DNA of 17,803 nucleotides from RGIG6353 sp045590615. GTDB lineage: Bacteria > Bacillota > Clostridia > Oscillospirales > SIG627. Positions 7,194-15,862 of the stretch are shown here, piece after piece (position 1 is the stretch's first letter; each line of letters opens with the position of its first letter). The translations under genes and the position numbers were made by a program. The DNA lies in NCBI GenBank assembly GCA_045590615.1, contig JAZNRH010000112.1:1-17803 (forward strand), in the 5' to 3' direction. The notes beneath the pieces are model-generated. The model was not told the DNA's origin. It saw nothing but the letters and a program-made list of their open reading frames with translations, and did no database searches.

Positions 7194-8375
7194 ATGTCTA
7201 AGGTATTATTTAAGAATGCAGTTATCGTACTGCAGAATTCAAAAATAGACAACGGATATTTGCTTTGTTGCGACGGTAAAATTGCCGATTTCGGTGAAAT
7301 GTCACAGCTTACCGAGACCGATTCTGAGGTGGTTGACCTTGAGGGTGCATATTTAGCTCCGGGTATTATTGACACTCACGTTCACGGTGGTGGAGGCTCT
7401 GACTTTATGGACGGAACAGAGGAAGCCTTCCGTAATATTGCCAATCATCACAACTCGCACGGTGTAACCTCGTTGCTTGCAACTACTCTCGCAGGCGATA
7501 CCAATGAGACGGCAAACACTCTTGACGTTTTTTGTAAGTGCGCCCCCAAGATTACCAACTGTAATCTTTTGGGAGTACATCTTGAAGGACCGTATTTCTC
7601 GATGAATCAGAAGGGTGCTCAGGACCCCAAGTTTATTAAGAATCCCGATATGAAAGAGGTTGAGCTCTTCCTTTCCTACGGTTGCGTGAAGCGTTGGAGT
7701 ATCGCTCCTGAGCTTGACGGCGCAATGGAGCTTGGAAAGAGCCTTTCGGCAAAGGGTATTATAGTATCTGCAGCGCATACCGATGCAAGCTTTGATACCA
7801 TTGAAGAGGCTTCTAAAAACGGATATACGCTTATGACACACTTGTATTCGGGAATGTCGGGCGTTCATATTGCGAATTGCAAAAGGCATGCAGGTGCAAT
7901 AGAGGCAGGACTCTATTTTGATTCTCTTACTGCAGAGACTATCTGTGACGGAGTACACCTTCCCGATGGTATTCTGAAGCTTATTTACAAGTGCAAGGGA
8001 AGAGATAAAATTATACTCACTTCAGATGCAATGAGGGGAGCAGGCTTGCCTGAGAATACCGTTACCAAGCTCGGAAGTCTCACCAAGGGTCAGGAAGTGT
8101 TGATTAAAAACGGAGTGGCCAATCGAATGGACATGAAGGCTTTTGCCGGAAGTGTTGCCTCGGGCGATAGACTTATACGCACCGAGTTGAATGCAACGGG
8201 ACTTCCTATCTGGGAGGTTATCGGAATGGCAACGCTTAATCCTGCGAGACTTCTTGGAATTGATAATCGCAAGGGTAAAATTGAAAAGGGCTACGATGCC
8301 GACCTTGTTGCGCTTACTCCTGATATTTACACCAAGCTGACGATGGTAAATGGTGTTATTACTTATTCAAAATAA
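7194..8375 (+). CDS. nagA: N-acetylglucosamine-6-phosphate deacetylase
   Basis: This amidohydrolase-superfamily enzyme removes acetate from N-acetylglucosamine-6-phosphate to feed NagB. Metal and catalytic positions are all visible: H62-x-H64 in DTHVHGGGG, E131 in HLEGPYF, H195 in SAAHTDA, H216 in MTHLYSGM, and catalytic D278 in LTSDAMRGAG. The GVHLPDG substrate segment and the C-terminal NPARLLGIDNRKGKIEKGYDAD motif that returns to the beta-sandwich are also present. At 393 residues it has normal length. The ATG is 2 nt after the nagB stop with no strong binding site of its own, so translation is probably coupled. The gene is followed by an oxidoreductase in the same operon. Confidence 0.96.
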   Translation: MSKVLFKNAVIVLQNSKIDNGYLLCCDGKIADFGEMSQLTETDSEVVDLEGAYLAPGIIDTHVHGGGGSDFMDGTEEAFRNIANHHNSHGVTSLLATTLAGDTNETANTLDVFCKCAPKITNCNLLGVHLEGPYFSMNQKGAQDPKFIKNPDMKEVELFLSYGCVKRWSIAPELDGAMELGKSLSAKGIIVSAAHTDASFDTIEEASKNGYTLMTHLYSGMSGVHIANCKRHAGAIEAGLYFDSLTAETICDGVHLPDGILKLIYKCKGRDKIILTSDAMRGAGLPENTVTKLGSLTKGQEVLIKNGVANRMDMKAFAGSVASGDRLIRTELNATGLPIWEVIGMATLNPARLLGIDNRKGKIEKGYDADLVALTPDIYTKLTMVNGVITYSK

Positions 8376-8392
8376 TAAAAGTGAGGACGAAT

Positions 8393-9547
8393 ATGAATAT
8401 TGGAATTATCGGTATGGGGGCACGGTCTCGTGCATATACCAACAATATTAAGAATTATTACAAAGAGCATAAAATAATTTCTATATGTGATATTGACAAG
8501 GAAAGACTTGACAATTACGTTGAATATTTCTTTGCTGACGAAAAGCCCGACGTATATACCGATTATAGGGAATTGCTCAATGATTCCCGTCTTGACGCAG
8601 TAGTAATTACTACTCCCGATTTTGCCCATCGTGAAATCGTCCTTGATGCAATGGACAAGAATCTTCATATTATTCTTGAAAAGCCTATTGAAGCATCAAC
8701 TCAAAGGGCAATCGACATTTACAAAAGAGCCAAGAATTATGATAAGGTTCTTATGTTGGGCTTTGTTTTGAGATATACCTCAATCGTTGAGCGAATGAAG
8801 GCGATTATTGACAGTGGAGAGGTTGGAGAAATCGTTTCGATAACGGCTTCTGAAAATCTTGCGCCAACTCATTCTTCAAGCTATATGAGACGTTGGCACA
8901 GATATAAGAAATATTCGGGTGGTATGATGAATACCAAATGCTGTCACGATATTGACGTGATTCGTTTTCTGGTAGGAAGTGGTGTCAAAAAGGTTTCGGC
9001 AATCGGAAGACTTGGAATATATACGCACAGAGATGGCGTTGCAGAGCATTGCAAGAATTGTCCCGAAAAGGATACCTGTCTGTATTCCTTCAACTACGAC
9101 GGTTACAAGTCCAAAACACGCTTTGATTGTGAAGAGGATATTTGCGTTTATAATTCCGAAAAGGACGTTATTGACAGCGAGTCAATGCTCATTGAGTTCG
9201 ACAACGGAGTCAATCTTGCATATGAGCTTTCTATGGCAAGTGCCGAGGAAACAAGAAAGGGTACTATAAATTGTACGAAGGCTACGATTGAGTACCACGT
9301 TACAGACAGAACTATAAAGATTACGCCAAGAGGCGAAGGTGAGATTACCACAATCAAGCTTCCCGAAGCGATTTCGGGACATAGTGGTGGTGACACAGGC
9401 TTGCTTGACCGTTTCTTTGATAGCTGTAAGAACGGTAGGTACGTCAACGATGCCTACGACGGACTTGTTGCTACCCTTACCTGTATGGCAGGCGAGAAGA
9501 GTATATCTGAGGGCAGAACTATAAGCTTTGATGAATTTGATATTTAA
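8393..9547 (+). CDS. Gfo/Idh/MocA-family NAD(P)-dependent oxidoreductase
   Basis: This is a 384-residue sugar-type dehydrogenase or NAD-dependent glycosidase-like protein. The N-terminal Rossmann motif is MNIGIIGMGARSRAY, followed by the family's EKP motif (E96-K97-P98) and a C-terminal domain with H185 in CCHDIDVIRFL, probably catalytic. An unusual cysteine group (C220, C223, C229, C246, C251) occupies an insertion after the first C-terminal strands. The ATG at 8393 follows GTGAGGA at 8381-8387, whose GTG is in frame but is better read as the binding site. It lies 17 nt after nagA in the same operon, suggesting a substrate that yields amino sugars, for example an oxidised or glycosidically linked N-acetylhexosamine; the true substrate is unknown. 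Confidence 0.88.
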   Translation: MNIGIIGMGARSRAYTNNIKNYYKEHKIISICDIDKERLDNYVEYFFADEKPDVYTDYRELLNDSRLDAVVITTPDFAHREIVLDAMDKNLHIILEKPIEASTQRAIDIYKRAKNYDKVLMLGFVLRYTSIVERMKAIIDSGEVGEIVSITASENLAPTHSSSYMRRWHRYKKYSGGMMNTKCCHDIDVIRFLVGSGVKKVSAIGRLGIYTHRDGVAEHCKNCPEKDTCLYSFNYDGYKSKTRFDCEEDICVYNSEKDVIDSESMLIEFDNGVNLAYELSMASAEETRKGTINCTKATIEYHVTDRTIKITPRGEGEITTIKLPEAISGHSGGDTGLLDRFFDSCKNGRYVNDAYDGLVATLTCMAGEKSISEGRTISFDEFDI

Positions 9548-9553
9548 CACGAA

Positions 9554-9592
9554 AATTGGCTGTGAAAAATTTTCACAGCCAATTGTTTATTT
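9554..9592 (+). terminator. Terminator of the nag operon
   Basis: AATTGGCTGTGAAAA (9554-9568) pairs with TTTTCACAGCCAATT (9570-9584); the real loop is AAATT or similar. A weak T-rich tail (GTTTATTTG) follows. It begins 7 nt after the oxidoreductase stop codon. Confidence 0.8.
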
Positions 9593-9762
9593 GTAAGACG
9601 TATGAAGCACAGATTTTGGAATGTCCGGTATAAGCAACTGAAAATAAACAGCTTTGCTTTTCGAAAAAGAATTTTTGTCATTATTTTTTAATGCATTTAT
9701 TGTCAATTTGTACAAAAAATTTTTATTACTTTGTGCGTACTTACATATCTTTTTGAAAACAG
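9593..9762. other. AT-rich gene-free stretch before the BspA-like gene
   Basis: Between the nag operon terminator and the promoter at 9763 I see no credible gene, no RNA fold and no repeat. A 78-codon open stretch on the minus strand here is very rich in Lys, Asn and Phe and has no ribosome binding site. Confidence 0.6.
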
Positions 9763-9791
9763 TTGACTTTTCAAAAAAAAAGTTATATAAT
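9763..9791 (+). promoter_or_regulatory. Promoter of the BspA-like gene
   Basis: TTGACT at 9763-9768 and TATAAT at 9786-9791 with a 17-bp spacer that includes an A-tract. The 5' leader would be about 40 nt, with AAAGGGG at 9824-9830 as the ribosome binding site. Confidence 0.88.
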
Positions 9792-9838
9792 ACCAATGTA
9801 TAAGTATATAAACAAATGTACATAAAGGGGTAATTATT

Positions 9839-12800
9839 ATGATTAAAACTCTAAAGAGCTTGACACTGGGGATTATTCTTGTACTCGTTGTGTCAATGAC
9901 CGTGATGATCGTTGCGTCAGCCGATTATTCGGGTGCAGATGCAACTATCAACTGGAATATTGACGTTTCTGAGCGCACGTTGACAATTTCCGGAAGTGGC
10001 AGTATGCCTGAGTACGCTAAGGGAGAAGCTCCTTGGTATCAATATGGCAACTTGGTTGAAACCATTGAGGTTGTACCGGGTGTCGTAGTGAGCAAGTCTG
10101 CTTTCTATGGAATGGAGAAGGTTGAAAGTCTTTACATTCCCGAAATTAGCTCTTATATCGGATATATTTTTGGTGCCGATACTTATTTCCTGAATTCACA
10201 GTACCTTCCTTCAGGACTTAAGTTTGTAGAGGTTACAGATGCTACGTCTATTCCTGCCTTTGCATTCAATAATGCTGTTGGGATTGAGTACGTATCTCTT
10301 CCTGTGACAGAGATAGTTAACGCATCTGCTTTCAAGGATTGTTCAGGTCTTGAAAAGGTGTTCTTCGGTGCAGATTTGACGTCTATTGCCGCAAATGCAT
10401 TTTTGAGATGCGACGCGCTCAAGGCTATTTTGTACGATGGTACGTCTGCTGCATGGGGCAGAGTTTCAAATAATTCAGGAGTGGCAATTTCTCCGATTTG
10501 TCTTGGAAGCAGCACTCTTTCAATCACAGCTCCCGAGACAAGCACATATTACCTTGGCGAAAAGCTTGACCTTATGGGTCTTAGTGCAAGATTTGGTGGA
10601 GTTGACGTAACCGATTTAGTTGAGCTTGTACTTCCCGATATGACTACAGTTGGCACTAAGCGAGTTGACGTAGTACTTGGAAATGCAATTGAGAGTTTTG
10701 AAGTTTACGTTATAGCAACCGAGTCCTCTGACGTTTCCGGCGTTCTTACTTGGTCTGTTAATGGTTCAACTCTTACAATTTCAGGTAATGGAATGATGGA
10801 CGATTATACTCTCGAGCTTCTTGCTCCTTGGTATAATTATCGCGATACAATCAATAGCGTTGTCGTTAACGAGGGAGTTACCTCTGTCGGCGCGTATGCA
10901 TTCTACGGTTTGGATAACGTTAGCGAAATAGTAATTCCTCAGAGTGTTGAGACTGTTGGCTTTGCAGCCTTTGAGAATTGTGCTTCGCTTACAAATCTTG
11001 AAATTAAAAACGCAATGGCAGTAGTTGACGGAACGGCCTTCAGAAATTGCAACGGTATCGTTTCAGAGGTTTCGGGCGCAAAATATGCTACAGTTTCGGG
11101 CAACGCAACCTACGCTCTCTTAGAGGTAGATACGGCTGTAGAGTCCTTCACAATTCCTGCAACAACACAAGTAATTGCAGAAGGTGCTTTCGAGAATTGC
11201 ACAGCTCTTACTTCTATTTCTGTTCCTGACAGCGTAATCACAATCGGTGACGACGCATTTGCAGCTTGTACTTCTCTTACAGATGTTACAATCGGCGTTG
11301 GCGTTAAGTATATTGGTAACTATGCGTTTGCTGACTGTTCAGTACTTGCAAACATCGTTATCAACGCAATTCCGGATTACGTAGGAGCAGGTGCGTTCGC
11401 AGGAACAAGCATTACAGGTACAACAGATAACGACCTTGTTTATCTTGCTGCCGGTGATAATCTTTATGCAATTCTCTGGAAGACAGCTTCCGATGAAATT
11501 ACAAGCAGCGAGGTAAATGCAAATACTAAGGTTATTGCTTCACTTGCTTTTGCAGATTCAACGCTTCTTGAATCAGTTACCCTTCCTACAGGACTTCTCA
11601 ATATCGGAGACGGTGCATTCAATAACTGTACAAAGCTTTATAGCATCGTTCTTCCTGATACAGTATTGAACGTTGGCGATAACGCCTTCAAGAACTGTAC
11701 TTCACTTACTTCTGTAGATTTCTCAGACAACCTTAAGTCTATAGGCAACAGCGCATTCAGAGGTGCTGTGGCTCTTACAGAGGTTATAATCGATGCTGAT
11801 GTAGCAGTTGGCTACAACGCGTTCAGAGATTGTACAGCTCTCAAATTACTTGCATTCAACGCAGGCTCAATAGGTTATAAGGCATTTGCTAACTGTATAG
11901 CCTTGAAAGAGGTATATCTTGCAGATGCAGTTCTTTCAATCGGTGATTATGCTTTTATGGGATGTAATACTCTTCAGGCAATAGCAATTCCCGAAACAAC
12001 GGCTGCTATCGGCTTTGGCGCACTTTATGGCTGTGATGCTATCAGAGATCTTGCAGTTCCGTTTATTGGCGAAAAGGTTAACGGAACAAATACTTCGCTT
12101 TCGTATATCTTTGGTGGAGTAGCTCCTGTAACGATTAATAAGCTGATAGTTGGTTCAGATATCAAGGAAAATGCATTCGAAGGTATCGAAACAATCTATA
12201 CTCTTGTTATCGATACGTCGGTTACTTCAGTTTCGGAGCTTGAGTTTGCTCCTGCTATCTGGGAAACTTATTACTTTGGTTCTGCCGAACAATGGGCTAA
12301 CGTAACTAACAGCGGCGAATTTGCCAACGTTAAGTTTGCAAATTCAATGTTTGATCTTGAGGTAGAGAAGAAACAGTTTGAATTGGGTGAATTCCTCAGT
12401 CGTGGAGACTTTACTGCTACTATAGATAATTTAGATTTCACTTCACTTCTCAGATTCGCATCCAACCCCATTGCAAGCGAAGATTATAGGCTTCCTGCAA
12501 AACTTGGCTCTGTAGTTGAGTACTTCAAGACACAGAACATCGATGATGTACAGTTCACAGATTACAGCTTGCTCCTCGAGGGCAGCATCGGCTTCAAGTT
12601 CTACGTTAAGCTCAGCGAATTTGCTATTGATGACATTGATAACGTAGAGGCTACTATTGATTACTTTGGTGATACCTACAACGTAGCCCTTGAAAAGGCT
12701 GACAATGCAGTTGACTCAGGACTTTATACGGTTAAGTTCTACGTAGCTCCCAAGGAAACTAAAATCCCTGTAACACTTAACATTACTTATGATGGAGTTA

Positions 12801-13438
12801 CAGCTTCTGTTACAAGAAGGGTTGAGGATTACGTAAATTACGTAAATCAGAATCCGGAAGGATATGCTGAATGTATCAACCTTATAAATGAAATGTACAA
12901 CTATGGCGAGTATTCGAGATACTATTTTGCTAACGGTACTATCACACCCAACCCCGATCTTTCTGACGTAGAGGTTACAATTCCTTCGCTTTACGCTCCT
13001 TATAAGACGGGCAGTGTAGCAGGTATTACCTTCAACGGTTCAAGCTTGCTTCTCGAAAGTAACACAACCGTTCGTCACTACTTCACAGTAGAAGACGGCG
13101 CAGCAATTGCTGATTATACATTCGCAGTTGACGGATATGTTATTCAGCCCGAAGCCAAGGATGGATTGTATTATATTGATATAGGTAATATTATTGCAAG
13201 AAATCTCGGCAAGCTCATCAAGCTTGACGTTATGGGTGGTAATGAGGTAATGACAATTGTATATTCACCTCTCAGCTATGCAAAGAACGTTCTTGAAAAT
13301 AATACTATAGACGATGACGAATTACCTGTACTCGTTAAGGCACTTTACAGATACTACGTTGCGGCATCCGATTACTTCAAGTATGCAATTGATGAAATCG
13401 TTCCCGACGCAGACGAGTCAGCGCCTTCTATCTGGTAA
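9839..13438 (+). CDS. Secreted BspA-like leucine-rich-repeat (LRR_5) surface protein
   Basis: This 1199-residue exported protein starts with a signal peptide (about residues 1-28, KTLKSLTLGIILVLVVSM then VASA). Two copies of the WxV-x-TLTISGxGxM-DY-APWYxY module (about 33-75 and 298-335) each introduce BspA-type repeats with the pattern AFxNCxxLxxIxIP, about twenty in all, at about 85-205 and 340-800. A bacterial Ig-like segment (YYLGEKLDLMGLSARFGG) lies at about 226-292 and an SAEQWANV end-cap near 811. The last 330 residues hold two related beta-rich modules. No LPXTG sorting signal, S-layer or other anchor is seen, so the attachment mode is unknown. BspA-like proteins commonly bind host or bacterial surfaces; that role is inferred here. 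It is transcribed alone. Confidence 0.9.
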   Translation: MIKTLKSLTLGIILVLVVSMTVMIVASADYSGADATINWNIDVSERTLTISGSGSMPEYAKGEAPWYQYGNLVETIEVVPGVVVSKSAFYGMEKVESLYIPEISSYIGYIFGADTYFLNSQYLPSGLKFVEVTDATSIPAFAFNNAVGIEYVSLPVTEIVNASAFKDCSGLEKVFFGADLTSIAANAFLRCDALKAILYDGTSAAWGRVSNNSGVAISPICLGSSTLSITAPETSTYYLGEKLDLMGLSARFGGVDVTDLVELVLPDMTTVGTKRVDVVLGNAIESFEVYVIATESSDVSGVLTWSVNGSTLTISGNGMMDDYTLELLAPWYNYRDTINSVVVNEGVTSVGAYAFYGLDNVSEIVIPQSVETVGFAAFENCASLTNLEIKNAMAVVDGTAFRNCNGIVSEVSGAKYATVSGNATYALLEVDTAVESFTIPATTQVIAEGAFENCTALTSISVPDSVITIGDDAFAACTSLTDVTIGVGVKYIGNYAFADCSVLANIVINAIPDYVGAGAFAGTSITGTTDNDLVYLAAGDNLYAILWKTASDEITSSEVNANTKVIASLAFADSTLLESVTLPTGLLNIGDGAFNNCTKLYSIVLPDTVLNVGDNAFKNCTSLTSVDFSDNLKSIGNSAFRGAVALTEVIIDADVAVGYNAFRDCTALKLLAFNAGSIGYKAFANCIALKEVYLADAVLSIGDYAFMGCNTLQAIAIPETTAAIGFGALYGCDAIRDLAVPFIGEKVNGTNTSLSYIFGGVAPVTINKLIVGSDIKENAFEGIETIYTLVIDTSVTSVSELEFAPAIWETYYFGSAEQWANVTNSGEFANVKFANSMFDLEVEKKQFELGEFLSRGDFTATIDNLDFTSLLRFASNPIASEDYRLPAKLGSVVEYFKTQNIDDVQFTDYSLLLEGSIGFKFYVKLSEFAIDDIDNVEATIDYFGDTYNVALEKADNAVDSGLYTVKFYVAPKETKIPVTLNITYDGVTASVTRRVEDYVNYVNQNPEGYAECINLINEMYNYGEYSRYYFANGTITPNPDLSDVEVTIPSLYAPYKTGSVAGITFNGSSLLLESNTTVRHYFTVEDGAAIADYTFAVDGYVIQPEAKDGLYYIDIGNIIARNLGKLIKLDVMGGNEVMTIVYSPLSYAKNVLENNTIDDDELPVLVKALYRYYVAASDYFKYAIDEIVPDADESAPSIW

Positions 13439-13445
13439 AAAATAT

Positions 13446-13480
13446 GGGTGTCGCAGATGAAAATTTGCGACACCCTTTTT
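13446..13480 (+). terminator. Terminator of the BspA-like gene
   Basis: GGGTGTCGCA (13446-13455) pairs with TGCGACACCC (13466-13475) across a ten-base loop, followed by five Ts. It starts 7 nt after the stop codon. Confidence 0.92.
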
Positions 13481-13549
13481 GCATAATATACATATAACGA
13501 TAAAAAAATAAGAGTTTTTTAATTAAAACAACAATTTTTATCAAAAGAC

Positions 13550-13578
13550 TTGCATTTTGTCGTAATGTGTGTTATAAT
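13550..13578 (+). promoter_or_regulatory. Promoter of the glycine riboswitch-symporter unit
   Basis: TTGCAT at 13550-13555 and TATAAT at 13573-13578 are 17 bp apart, and the -10 box has the extended TGT immediately before it. Transcription would begin near 13585, leaving a leader of about 236 nt. Confidence 0.8.
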
Positions 13579-13622
13579 GCGTACAATGAATTGAATACCC
13601 GTTGATGCTATTGGAATATATA

Positions 13623-13720
13623 GACCGATGGCAGAGGGAACTCTGGAGAAGCTCAATTTATTTGAGTGCCGAAGGTGCAAGGCTTATTGCTGAATCTCTC
13701 AGGCAAAAGGATAGAGTATA
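13623..13720 (+). ncRNA. Glycine riboswitch aptamer (singlet)
   Basis: The conserved glycine-aptamer words occur in order: ACTCTGGAGAAG at about 13640, GTGCCGAAGGTGCAA at about 13666-13680, and TCTCTCAGGCAAAAGGA at about 13695-13711. P1 can form between ACTCT (13640-13644) and AGAGT (13713-13717), P2 between GGAGA and TCTC, and P3 from CTCAA/TTGAG. Only one aptamer is present. A further 7-bp hairpin follows (ACTACAC 13721-13727 with GTGTGGT 13740-13746), possibly the remnant partner seen in singlet types. The downstream gene is a glycine/alanine symporter, which fits. Confidence 0.93.
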
Positions 13721-13753
13721 ACTACACGGACGGAGGTTTGTGTGGTTCTTCAG

Positions 13754-13779
13754 AGTTGCGTTTTTTCGCAGCTTTTTTT
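13754..13779 (+). terminator. Riboswitch-linked intrinsic terminator
   Basis: AGTTGCG (13754-13760) pairs with CGCAGCT (13767-13773), one pair being G-U, with a six-T loop and a seven-T tail. It lies between the aptamer and the symporter start. CAGAGTT at 13751-13757, which overlaps the 5' arm, is fully complementary to AACTCTG at 13639-13645 in aptamer P1, so the two structures exclude each other. Confidence 0.85.
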
Positions 13780-13820
13780 AATTCAAAAATTTAAGTCAGT
13801 ATGACGGAACGGAGAAAATT

Positions 13821-15188
13821 ATGCAAGACAAAATTTTGTCATTAGTCGCAACAGCAAACTCTTACTTGGCGGATTACATTCTCGTAATTCTCTTGATAGC
13901 AACAGGCTTGTTTTTTACATTCAAAACACGCTTCGTACAGGTTCGTTGCTTTGGAGAAGGAATGAAAAAGGTTTTTGGAAAATTCTCACTCAGAGGTGGT
14001 AAGCAAAAGGGTGGTCTCAGCTCATTCCAGGCGCTTGCAACTGCAATTGCAGCTCAGGTTGGTACGGGCAACATTGTCGGTGCTTCGGGCGCTATTCTTA
14101 CGGGTGGTCCCGGCGCAATTTTCTGGATGTGGATTATCGCATTTCTTGGTATGGCTACCATTTACGCAGAAGCAGTACTCGCTCAGGAAACTCGTCTCGT
14201 TGACGAAAACGGAGAGGTACACGGTGGACCTGTGTACTATATCAAAAAGGCTTTCAACAATGGTTTTGGTAAGTTCCTTTCTGTATTCTTTGTAATTGCA
14301 ACCGTGCTTGCCCTTGGTTTTATGGGTGCAATGGTTCAGTCAAACTCAATTGCAGAAGCTTGCAACACTGCATTCGGACTTCCCACTTGGGCAGTTGGTG
14401 CTATAGTTACTCTTATCGCAGCCTTTATTTTCATCGGTGGTATTCAGAGAATTGCATCTGTTACCGAAAAGATTGTACCTCTTATGGCAACTCTTTTCCT
14501 CATCGGTGGTCTTGTTGTTCTCATTGTTAATATCAAGTACATACCCACTACCTTCGCTATGATTTTCAAATACGCATTTCAGCCTCAGGCAATCATCGGT
14601 GGTGGTATAGGTTATGCTCTTAAGACTGCTATCAGCCAGGGTGCAAAGCGTGGTCTCTTCTCAAACGAAGCAGGTATGGGTTCAACCCCTCACGCTCACG
14701 CAATGGCTAAGGTTGATAAGCCTCACGATCAAGGTGTAGTAGCAATGATCGGTGTATTCATCGACACCTTCGTGGTACTTACTATGACAGCTCTCGTTGT
14801 TATTTCTACTCTTTATGCAAAAAATCCCGGTATGTGGGAAGGCGTTCAAAAGACAAATGCAATGCAGACTGCCGTTACTACGTCACTCTCTGCGCTTGGC
14901 AACTTTGGTAGCATTTTCGTTGCAATTTGCTTGTTCTTCTTTGCGTTCTCGACAATTCTTAGCTGGAACTTCTTTGGAAAGCTCAACGTTCAGTATATGT
15001 TCAAGAATTCAAAGATTGCAGTAACAGTTTATTCGCTGATTGCTCTTGCTTTCGTTTTCCTTGGTGCTATTCTCAAGAACGATTTGGTATGGGAGCTTAC
15101 AGACTTCTTTAATTATCTTATGGTAATTCCCAACGTATTGGCACTCTTTGCACTTTACAAGTTGGTCGTTAAGGCTTCGAAAAAATAA
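13821..15188 (+). CDS. Sodium:alanine/glycine symporter, AGCS family
   Basis: This 455-residue inner-membrane transporter couples Na+ (or H+) to uptake of alanine or glycine. The family signatures are clear: QVGTGNIVGASGAILTGGPG at about residues 77-96 with the following FWMWIIAFLGM, and KRGLFSNEAGMGSTPHAHA at about 274-292. About ten to eleven hydrophobic segments run from residue 15 to the end. The ATG at 13821 follows GGAG at 13811-13814. The gene is preceded by a glycine riboswitch and its terminator, which makes glycine the likely regulatory signal and probably a substrate. It is transcribed alone and ends at a hairpin 2-3 nt after the stop. Confidence 0.96.
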   Translation: MQDKILSLVATANSYLADYILVILLIATGLFFTFKTRFVQVRCFGEGMKKVFGKFSLRGGKQKGGLSSFQALATAIAAQVGTGNIVGASGAILTGGPGAIFWMWIIAFLGMATIYAEAVLAQETRLVDENGEVHGGPVYYIKKAFNNGFGKFLSVFFVIATVLALGFMGAMVQSNSIAEACNTAFGLPTWAVGAIVTLIAAFIFIGGIQRIASVTEKIVPLMATLFLIGGLVVLIVNIKYIPTTFAMIFKYAFQPQAIIGGGIGYALKTAISQGAKRGLFSNEAGMGSTPHAHAMAKVDKPHDQGVVAMIGVFIDTFVVLTMTALVVISTLYAKNPGMWEGVQKTNAMQTAVTTSLSALGNFGSIFVAICLFFFAFSTILSWNFFGKLNVQYMFKNSKIAVTVYSLIALAFVFLGAILKNDLVWELTDFFNYLMVIPNVLALFALYKLVVKASKK

Positions 15189-15190
15189 TA

Positions 15191-15213
15191 AAAAGTGGCG
15201 AAAGCCACTTTTT
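15191..15213 (+). terminator. Terminator of the symporter gene
   Basis: AAAAGTGGC (15191-15199), GAAA loop, GCCACTTTT (15204-15212), then more Ts. The same AAGTGGCG (15193-15200) is also fully complementary to CGCCACTT at 15247-15254, at the end of the adjacent repeat, so an alternative fold is possible. Confidence 0.85.
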
Positions 15214-15214
15214 A

Positions 15215-15269
15215 TTATCACATAGGAATTTACTTTGAATCAACCTCGCCACTTGATAGGCAAGAGAGG
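15215..15269 (+). repeat. 36-nt repeat copy A with hairpin, upstream of the oxidoreductase
   Basis: The first 36 nt (15215-15250) match 15891-15926 at 32 of 36 positions; shared words are ATAGGAA, CTTTGAAT and AACCTCGCC. The repeat follows a terminator hairpin directly. The CTCGCC end can pair with GGCAAG at 15259-15264 at five of six positions, and GATAGGC just before the ribosome binding site also recurs in copy B. It fills most of the leader of the oxidoreductase gene. Confidence 0.7.
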
Positions 15270-15275
15270 AAAAAT

Positions 15276-15857
15276 ATGAAAAAGCTTGTATTTATTAACG
15301 TATGTATACGCAAAGAGGCTTCACGTACAAAAAAGCTCGCAACGCCATTGCTCGAAGAATTATCAAAGCGTTACGAGATAACCGAAATTGACTTAACCGA
15401 TTCTACGTTCAAGCCCGTCAATAACTCAGAGTATACGAAAAGAGGGAACGACGGCTTATCGCAGGAGGATCTGAAAAACGGAAGGCTTGTTTCTGAGGCT
15501 GACAGAATAGTTATCGCTGCGCCTTTCTGGGATATGAGCATTCCGTCGGTGCTAAAGACGTTTCTTGAGCGCATTTCAGCACCCGACCTCACATTTGTCA
15601 GCAATCCCGACGGAACCACGAGAGGAAATTGCAGGGCAGAAGGACTCTTGTACATTACAACAAGAGGAATGGAAATAGAAACTAATTCCGAGCTCGACCA
15701 GGGAAGCTCTTATTTGATGGCTCTTTCTTGGCTTTGGGGCTTCGGCAAGGTTGAAACCGTAGCCGTTTGTGGCACTGACGTTAATCCTCCCGAAGTTACC
15801 GAAGAGAGAATTACAAGGGCTCAGGGATATGGAATAAATCTGTGTAAGACGTTTTAA
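15276..15857 (+). CDS. FMN-dependent NAD(P)H oxidoreductase, flavodoxin-like fold
   Basis: This 193-residue cytoplasmic flavoprotein resembles the AzoR/NAD(P)H quinone oxidoreductase family. It has the first-strand start KKLVFINVCIRKEASRT (phosphate-binding loop with S/T residues), the second segment IVIAAPFWDMSIPSVLKTFLERI at about residues 78-100, equivalent to the P-x-N-x-x-IP-xx-LK-x-x-x-DR motif, and the third FMN-side loop YITTRGMEI. The ATG at 15276 was preferred because AGAGAGG lies at 15263-15269; a longer reading from 15195 would pass through the preceding terminator. Reduction of quinones, azo compounds or nitroaromatics is the family role; the true substrate is unknown. It is bracketed by two copies of a 36-nt repeat. 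Confidence 0.87.
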   Translation: MKKLVFINVCIRKEASRTKKLATPLLEELSKRYEITEIDLTDSTFKPVNNSEYTKRGNDGLSQEDLKNGRLVSEADRIVIAAPFWDMSIPSVLKTFLERISAPDLTFVSNPDGTTRGNCRAEGLLYITTRGMEIETNSELDQGSSYLMALSWLWGFGKVETVAVCGTDVNPPEVTEERITRAQGYGINLCKTF

Positions 15858-15862
15858 TAAAT

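Noticed and set aside
9587..9823. Minus-strand 78-codon open frame before the BspA-like gene
   Set aside because: It has AT-driven composition, no ribosome binding site and overlaps the predicted promoter of the downstream gene.
15195..15275. Upstream in-frame extension of the FMN oxidoreductase
   Set aside because: It runs through the preceding terminator and the repeat, and the flavodoxin-fold start begins exactly at the ATG at 15276.
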